39,856 nucleotides of DNA from Desulfobulbus sp. (lineage in GTDB: Bacteria; Desulfobacterota; Desulfobulbia; Desulfobulbales; Desulfobulbaceae). The translations under genes were made by a program, and so were the position numbers. Positions 35,352 through 39,856 of this stretch are shown one piece after another. Position 1 is the stretch's first letter, and each line of letters begins with the position of its first letter. The notes beneath the pieces are model-generated. The model did not search any database. It was not told the origin of the DNA and saw nothing but the letters and a program-made list of their open reading frames with translations. The stretch lies in NCBI GenBank assembly GCA_028684915.1, contig JAQUEZ010000040.1, positions 1 through 39,856 of the forward strand, given 5' to 3'.

Positions 35352-36225
35352 TGCGGACAATGCGTATACTCTTGATCCGGCGGGGATCGGCGCCAAGTAC
35401 CTTAAACGAGAGGCCACTTTCCTGGACCAGGGTCCCAGAAGGCGGCACCTTGCCTAGTCGATGGATGATAAAACCGCCGACGGACTCAAACGGCCCTTCG
35501 GGCAGGCTCACCCGAAAATGGGCCTCAACCTCTTCGATATCGATCTTGGCATCCACAATCACGGTTCGTTCATCCACCACCCGAAGTTCGCTGACTTCGT
35601 CGTCGTGCTCGTCATCGATCTCGCCGACGATCTCCTCGATCACGTCCTCAAGGGTGACTAGGCCGCGCACGCCGCCGAACTCATCGACCACCATCACCAT
35701 ATGCATCTTTTTGAGCTGAAACTCGCGCAGTAACTCGGTGAGCGGTTTGGATTCGGGAATAAAGGTGACTGGATTAAGAAATTCCTTGAGCTGAAAATCG
35801 GCCTCATCCCCACGGCTACAGATACGCAGAAGATCCTTGACGTGGAGAATACCAATGATCTGGTCGGGATTTTCGATGTAGATAGGGATGCGGGTATACC
35901 CCTCCTCGTTGACCAGCCGAATCAACTCCGGGATCGAGGTTTTGATGTCGGCGCAGACCATTTCCGCCGATGGGGTCATGATTTCAGAAGCGAGGGTCTC
36001 CCGAAAATCAAAGATGGAGTTGATCAACCGTTCTTCGTGAACGGAGATCAGGCCCTGCTCCTCGCCCTCTTCCAGCAATTCCTGAATTTCGTGCTCCAAC
36101 TCTTCGGTAGTATCAGGACCGCCGCGAAAGCCAAGGGCAGATTTTACTTTTTCAAAAAACGACTTACCAGGGGGGTCCTCGTCCGACGGTACCGGCCCGT
36201 CAGGCGACGGATCAACATTTTCCAT
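35326..36225 (-). CDS. corC: CBS-pair protein of the CorC/YbeX (HlyC) family
   Basis: This 299-aa cytoplasmic protein has no membrane part. An acidic N-terminus and helix (EELEHEIQELLEEGEEQGLI) lead to two CBS domains (about 55-175; ETLASEIMTPSAEMV, YTRIPIYIENPDQIIGILHVKDLL, MHMVMVVDEFGG then LVTLEDVIEEIVGEI). The CorC/HlyC transporter-associated domain follows (about 210-285). Members bind adenine nucleotides and are linked to Mg/Co export or envelope homeostasis. The length matches CorC (292 aa). The ATG at 36225 is preceded by GAGGAG at some distance. It overlaps lnt, with which it is usually co-transcribed. Confidence 0.93.
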   Translation of the reverse strand: MENVDPSPDGPVPSDEDPPGKSFFEKVKSALGFRGGPDTTEELEHEIQELLEEGEEQGLISVHEERLINSIFDFRETLASEIMTPSAEMVCADIKTSIPELIRLVNEEGYTRIPIYIENPDQIIGILHVKDLLRICSRGDEADFQLKEFLNPVTFIPESKPLTELLREFQLKKMHMVMVVDEFGGVRGLVTLEDVIEEIVGEIDDEHDDEVSELRVVDERTVIVDAKIDIEEVEAHFRVSLPEGPFESVGGFIIHRLGKVPPSGTLVQESGLSFKVLGADPRRIKSIRIVRNDETQTQP

Positions 36226-36394
36226 ATAAAATGACCATCTCCTCAAATAGATCAAAAAAACGAATAGCCTGAAACTAGGATAACCATGGGCAAAGTCAAG
36301 GGGTATTTCTCGATTCGCCCGCTCTTATCCTAAAAAAACGGTATTGGGTGGTAATCACTGCATCCAAACAATGCTTTTTTGCTGCAGCTTCCTC

Positions 36395-36423
36395 TTGACG
36401 CACGCCGGTGGGTATGCTATTAG
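36395..36423 (+). promoter_or_regulatory. Sigma-70-type promoter of tRNA-Lys
   Basis: TTGACG (36395-36400) and TATTAG (36418-36423) are spaced by 17 bases. The tRNA begins about 55 bases after the -10, leaving a short 5' leader. This is the best promoter in the 250-bp gap between corC and the tRNA. Confidence 0.65.
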
Positions 36424-36477
36424 ATGCGCTCGCATGTGGGCCAGAACAGCCCGCATCCAAAACTGACAACGCGTTTT

Positions 36478-36553
<76 letters not shown>

Positions 36554-36561
36554 TACATATC

Positions 36562-36596
36562 AAGCACTTAGTCGTCATGGACTAGGTGCTTTTTTA
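36562..36596 (+). terminator. Terminator of tRNA-Lys
   Basis: AAGCACTTAGTC (36562-36573) pairs with GACTAGGTGCTT (36580-36591) with one wobble and a six-base loop, followed by a T-run. It lies nine bases beyond the tRNA. Confidence 0.88.
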
Positions 36597-36599
36597 TTT

Positions 36600-36619
36600 G
36601 GTGCTACCCCGGTGCTACC
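36600..36619. repeat. Paired GGTGCTACC direct repeat after tRNA-Lys
   Basis: Two exact copies of GGTGCTACC (36600-36608 and 36611-36619) are separated by two bases. Short tandem words like this next to a tRNA can be integrase arm-binding sites or attachment remnants. No integrase gene is present in the window, so this reading is weak. Confidence 0.4.
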
Positions 36620-36646
36620 TTTGGAAAAAACACCCCTAAGAAGGGG

Positions 36647-36838
36647 GCAGCATTAAACCCCGCATCCCTCGCTTTCTTCCTGATCGTCTCCACCGCTCCC
36701 CCAGTCTTTGCCGCCCACTCCTACCCGGAAAAATACTACCAGGCCAAATGGTGCGCCGCGCATCATAGGCAAACTGAGATCGTGCTTGAAGACCAGACGC
36801 GGGCGGACTGCTTCTCCGCCATACTGCTGCTCAACTGA
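36647..36838 (+). pseudogene. Truncated small exported-protein fragment
   Basis: This open stretch of 63 codons reads a signal-peptide-like run (SLAFFLIVSTAPPVFAA) followed by HSYPEKYYQAKWCAAHHRQTEI and a stop. The mature start resembles a family of small secreted proteins from mobile regions that begin HSYPEK-x-YQ-x-x-WC and continue with a Cys-Asp-Cys segment. I recall this from proteins of similar appearance and cannot name the family. No start codon or ribosome site is in frame, and the protein stops after LLLN where relatives continue, so it is cut at both ends. Confidence 0.5.
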
Positions 36839-36960
36839 TTGATTTTCAAGAAGTTATTTTTTAGTGACCCGCATTATCCCTCACTAGACCCCTCATCGAA
36901 CAGCCTGTTAAATTCGCTACGTTTAGCCTTTAAAGACTGGCACCTAATTCTACTTTGTCA

Positions 36961-37149
36961 CATTATCCGGCCGCAGCCTGGTCAAGTTATGGCGCTCATG
37001 CATACGGTCGCCCGGACGATCTTCTCCGTGAGCACTCTTGCTACCTCGACTTGGGCAAGGACGACCGAGCACGGCAAGAGGCGTATCGCGCTTTGTTCAA
37101 TGAGCGGCAGGCCAGCGAATTCCGCCTCGTCCGCAGAATTTGTGGGTAG
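36961..37149 (+). pseudogene. C-terminal fragment of a REP-associated (Y1/IS200-like) transposase
   Basis: The frame reads YPAAAWSSYGAHAYG (from about 36964), then LLREHSCYLDLGKDDRARQEAYRALFNE and RLVRRICG, ending at a stop. The pattern YPWSSYxAH...LYLxLG...RxxAYRALF is the C-terminal part of RAYT-type transposases. The catalytic HUH and Tyr regions upstream are missing. The block GACTGGCACCTAATTC lies directly before it and may be a repeat end. The first codon (TTG 36955) has no ribosome site, so this is a remnant. Confidence 0.7.
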
Positions 37150-38047
37150 CTCTTTGAAAATAAGCCCCAGAACCTGAGCCCGGCCGGAGGTGTAGGTGTG
37201 GGGCGCCTGTCGCCCCGTCACCCTTGCCACCTTCAGGTGGAGCGTGGGGGCTCGGCTATGTCAAGGCTGGGCGCACAGCGCACACCCGCAGGGCTTGGCC
37301 TTGATAGAGTCGGGGCTCCATGCTACCGACCGCACCATACTGAAAAACAGTGCATGGGGTTGAGCCAACGACCGATCCCAATACACCTGCTCGGATTGGA
37401 TGATGCAAAATACGTTAAAACAGTACTTTGTGTTGCAGGATGTTACCGGTCAACCCACAGATTCTGCGGAGGAACCCGAATTCCTTGCAGCGATCCGTGC
37501 AGCGGTCTGGTCTTGGGTGGAGAACGGTTCGCGCCGACAAACCAGGCCGACCCAAGAAAAGACGCTCCGATCCGGATGCGCCTGAAAATAAACAACATTT
37601 CGAGGGATGGATGGATGAGAATAAATAAATTGGGCTCCGTCCCCGGTTTTCCACTCTTGGACCAATCCCGAATGTTCCGCGCTGCTTCCATGGTATAACC
37701 ACCTGATTTTACGGGGTATTATACCATGGCAAAAGCAGAATTTAAAGAACGAACAACTATAAATCATTAAAATTATTATATAAGTCCGCCAGGTCTTCTC
37801 TGTGAGTCGATTCCATAACTATCGGATGCACCCAGTTGCGGCAGGGTGTTTGAAAATCGCAGGGCATTGAATTGAGGGAGCGATCCGCTTCAGCGTGAGG
37901 GCCATTCCTCCGACGAGCAACACTTTGGCCCATTCTCGGAACGACCCTCCCACTTCCGCTCCCACCGAGGTGTAGCCAAGATCGGGGAGCCGGCAAAGCG
38001 GGCGCAGATTCATCCCTGGGCGAGAGAGGAAACCTCCGTCTTCCCAT
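37150..38047. other. 900-bp decayed accessory sequence, no supported gene
   Basis: Several frames of 60-165 codons overlap on both strands (37198-37698 plus, 37757-38047 minus and others). None has a ribosome site or a motif I recognise, and the composition changes along the stretch. It looks like fragments of old insertions. It contains the inverted repeat at 37688-37729. Confidence 0.4.
37688..37729. repeat. Inverted repeat with perfect 11-bp arms
   Basis: CCATGGTATAA (37688-37698) is inverted exactly at 37719-37729 with a 20-base loop. GCTT and AAGC outside the arms extend it with a small bulge. There is no T-run, so it is not an intrinsic terminator. It may be the end of a mobile element or a protein-binding site. 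Confidence 0.6.
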
Positions 38048-38307
38048 TGAAAATACTTATCATGGATGTCCCCTATTATTATTAATGAGTTCTGTGAACA
38101 TCCAGTTATAAAATAATTTCGTGCGAAAAGCCTTGTGCCGCAATGGCTTTGAATGAGTAACGACAATCCAATGATACAATCTGTTGGGTTTTTGGATAAA
38201 AATGTTAAGTTATCGGAAGTTTGTGCATGTCAAGCTATCCCTGTTCTGCGCGGCAACAGGGGTGGCGTCTTGATTTACAAATGGTAATTTAACACGGAGA
38301 AGAGTTG
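38048..38307. other. Upstream region of the chimeric surface-protein gene
   Basis: The sequence is AT-rich and should hold the promoter of the following gene. I found no GG-N10-GC sigma-54 site like the one before the other PEP-CTERM gene, and no convincing -35/-10 pair. Confidence 0.35.
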
Positions 38308-39576
38308 ATGAAAAAGGAACTATTGGCTGGATTAGCAATAGGTGTGTTTTTGGTTGGAATGTCAGGGATTGCGAATGCTGCCGGATCAGACACTTCCGAT
38401 CCTCCCGATATTATCGTAGGCCCCGGCCCTATTGTCATTAGCGGTCCTGTCAGTGATCCCCTCCCCCCTTCTTTCGGACCAATAAGTACAGACATGGCCT
38501 CTAGCGAAGAGCCTGACCATTCTGGTAGCGTTATCTATACCATTGGAAGTCCCGTGCCCGAACCAGCCACTATGGAACAACACATAGATTTTCGAATTGT
38601 AAAAAATAAATCAAATGTCCATATGCTAGGATATGAAGATTGGGCAGTAAATGAAAATTATGAACAAGAGAATGTAAAAGTAAAAGCAAGCAGAAATTAT
38701 AAAATCTCAGGTGTGTTTACACTTGTGCTTCACGATGAAACTGAGTGTTATTATTCAAATTTCGATTTTTCAAATTCTAACGTGAAATCGGATATAAATA
38801 TAGCCGGACAATTCTATTTTTCAGAATCATACTTTAGCGGACGTATTGAAAACGGTAATTTTTATGGAAGTGATGATTCATGTGATTTTTTTACGAATTG
38901 TGGTTCCTGCTGGTCAATGGGATTAACAAGTGTTTTTTCTGGAAATTTTGATGGATATAATTTGGTTATTTCAGGTAAAGAACCTCATTCCCGACCGGAT
39001 TATAGTAACCCTTATATTTACAAATATACAATTCATGCTGTTAAAATTCCTAATAGGCCCAAATTATCTGGCAAGATGCTAGTTAATAATCCTACCCATG
39101 AATGGTCATGGGTGAGTGGTGGAGGGGGAAATGGATATTTTAGATATTCTTTAGACAATTCAAATTGGATCGAAACATATAATAAATTTTGCATTCCTGA
39201 TGCGCCTCTCTCCGAAGGTGAACATTTATTATATGTGCAAGAAAATGATGACAAAGGAAATTGGTCAAGAATTAGTTCGCGTAAAATTCTAATTGATACA
39301 ACGCCCCCTAATTCACCTGTAATTGAAAATCCTATTTTTAAAAATCGAAGCTATTATATAGGGTTTAAAAGTGGTGGTGGAGATGGTTCGGGTATATTTA
39401 GATATAAATTTAACAATAATAAATCATGGTCAAAAGTTAATAGCAATGAAATTATTATTAATAAATTTAGACCTTTTGGTTTGTCAGTTTTGTATGTTCA
39501 GGAGTCTGATAGCGCTGGAAATTGGTCAAAATCAGCCCGAAAAACTATTCATTTCACACAATACTCATATAAATAA
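38308..39576 (+). CDS. Chimeric secreted protein: PEP-CTERM N-terminus joined to glycine-rich repeats
   Basis: This 422-aa protein starts at ATG 38308 (the TTG just before it is not needed), with GGAGAAGAG upstream. Residues 1-25 are a Sec signal peptide (KKELLAGLAIGVFLVGMSGIANA). The next 57 are Pro/Ser-rich. Residues 83-89 read VPEPATM (38554-38574), the start of a PEP-CTERM signal, but the hydrophobic helix and the RRR end are missing: the next residues are EQHIDFRIVK. From here the DNA is clearly AT-rich. The C-terminal part carries two repeats of the form (S)GGGxGxFRYxxxNxxW...YVQExDxxGNWS, known in secreted and surface proteins. An internal ATG at 38572 starts the foreign part. With no intact sorting tail it may be released instead of anchored. 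Confidence 0.7.
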   Translation: MKKELLAGLAIGVFLVGMSGIANAAGSDTSDPPDIIVGPGPIVISGPVSDPLPPSFGPISTDMASSEEPDHSGSVIYTIGSPVPEPATMEQHIDFRIVKNKSNVHMLGYEDWAVNENYEQENVKVKASRNYKISGVFTLVLHDETECYYSNFDFSNSNVKSDINIAGQFYFSESYFSGRIENGNFYGSDDSCDFFTNCGSCWSMGLTSVFSGNFDGYNLVISGKEPHSRPDYSNPYIYKYTIHAVKIPNRPKLSGKMLVNNPTHEWSWVSGGGGNGYFRYSLDNSNWIETYNKFCIPDAPLSEGEHLLYVQENDDKGNWSRISSRKILIDTTPPNSPVIENPIFKNRSYYIGFKSGGGDGSGIFRYKFNNNKSWSKVNSNEIIINKFRPFGLSVLYVQESDSAGNWSKSARKTIHFTQYSYK

Positions 39577-39690
39577 GATAAGCCTAGTGTCACGTCACGC
39601 TTTAAATGTTAGTAAAAATGGAAACTATTCTCCGGAGATCGTTCAAGACATTTTTACTCTGAGATTTGGTGGAGAATTAATGCCATCATG

Positions 39691-39856
39691 CGACATAATC
39701 TCTGCCGCTACGGCTTAGCCTGACGGTGCAATATAGATGGGATAACGGCCATTGGCATCGACGAAATCTGCTGGCGAAAACGCAAGGATAAATTTGTCAC
39801 CCTGGTGTATCAGCTTGACCAGGGAAAGAGACGCCTGCTTTGGATCGGCCCTGACC
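39691..39856 (+). pseudogene. ISL3-type transposase fragment with in-frame stop, cut by window end
   Basis: The frame reads CRYGLA, a TGA (39721-39723), then RCNIDGITAIGIDEICWRKR and VTLVYQLDQGKRRLLWIGPD up to the edge. The block IGIDEI-x-WRK...VYQLD...LLWIG is the DDE region start of ISL3 transposases. The TGA stands where relatives have a residue of the AHRD type, and the N-terminal zinc and helix-turn-helix part is not seen. The rest of the element lies beyond the window, so the far end cannot be judged. Confidence 0.7.

Noticed and set aside
36600..36619. CRISPR or tandem repeat array after tRNA-Lys
   Set aside because: Only two short copies exist, with a two-base gap and no spacers.

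Overview
The window looks like the chromosome of an anaerobic deltaproteobacterium (Desulfobacterota, probably near Desulfobulbales). This is an inference from gene content, not from any database search. Pointers are an indolepyruvate:ferredoxin oxidoreductase, two phenylacetate-CoA ligases, a complete Liv-type ABC transporter, an activase-type ATPase of the 2-hydroxyacyl-CoA dehydratase group, tandem GlgC enzymes and PEP-CTERM proteins. The genes are dense and moderately GC-rich up to about 36.5 kb. The last 3.3 kb is a decayed, partly AT-rich accessory region behind a tRNA-Lys gene.

Left part (0-8.5 kb). On the minus strand lie tRNA-Arg(CCT), two overlapping glgC-type genes and a DHH-family phosphoesterase. 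On the plus strand, an LptG-like permease is followed at once by a Cys-rich protein and a BadF/HgdC-type ATPase, which look like a three-gene operon. Next come a 51-residue Cys-pair/poly-Lys-Asp protein, a dispersed 157-bp repeat and an exported FKBP-type prolyl isomerase.

Middle (8.7-19.5 kb). Everything reads on the minus strand. iorA-iorB-paaK-ACT ends at a terminator, and a second copy of the 157-bp repeat follows. Then come livJ-livH-livM-livG-livF and a second paaK. Together these would import branched-chain or aromatic amino acids, oxidise arylpyruvates to aryl-acetyl-CoA, and interconvert aryl acetates and their CoA esters.

Then (19.8-36.3 kb) come mostly housekeeping genes on the minus strand: an exported protein of unknown function coupled to an ABC-F ATPase, rnc with a radical SAM gene, valS-nadC, a dGTPase-like HD hydrolase, prfB, and corC-lnt. 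prfB carries the classical programmed +1 frameshift, so a simple reading-frame search misses its first 28 codons. tRNA-Cys, a PEP-CTERM protein with a good sigma-54 promoter, and a MITE/REPIN-like inverted repeat lie between these groups.

Right end (36.5-39.9 kb). tRNA-Lys(CTT) and its terminator are followed by paired GGTGCTACC repeats, a truncated signal-peptide protein, a C-terminal fragment of a REP-associated (Y1) transposase, a strong inverted repeat, and a large secreted-protein gene. That gene's N-terminus is a PEP-CTERM protein cut exactly after VPEPATM and joined in frame to AT-rich sequence with glycine-rich repeats. A broken ISL3-type transposase runs off the edge. The best candidates for something undescribed are this chimeric surface protein and the Cys-rich protein/activase pair behind lptG.
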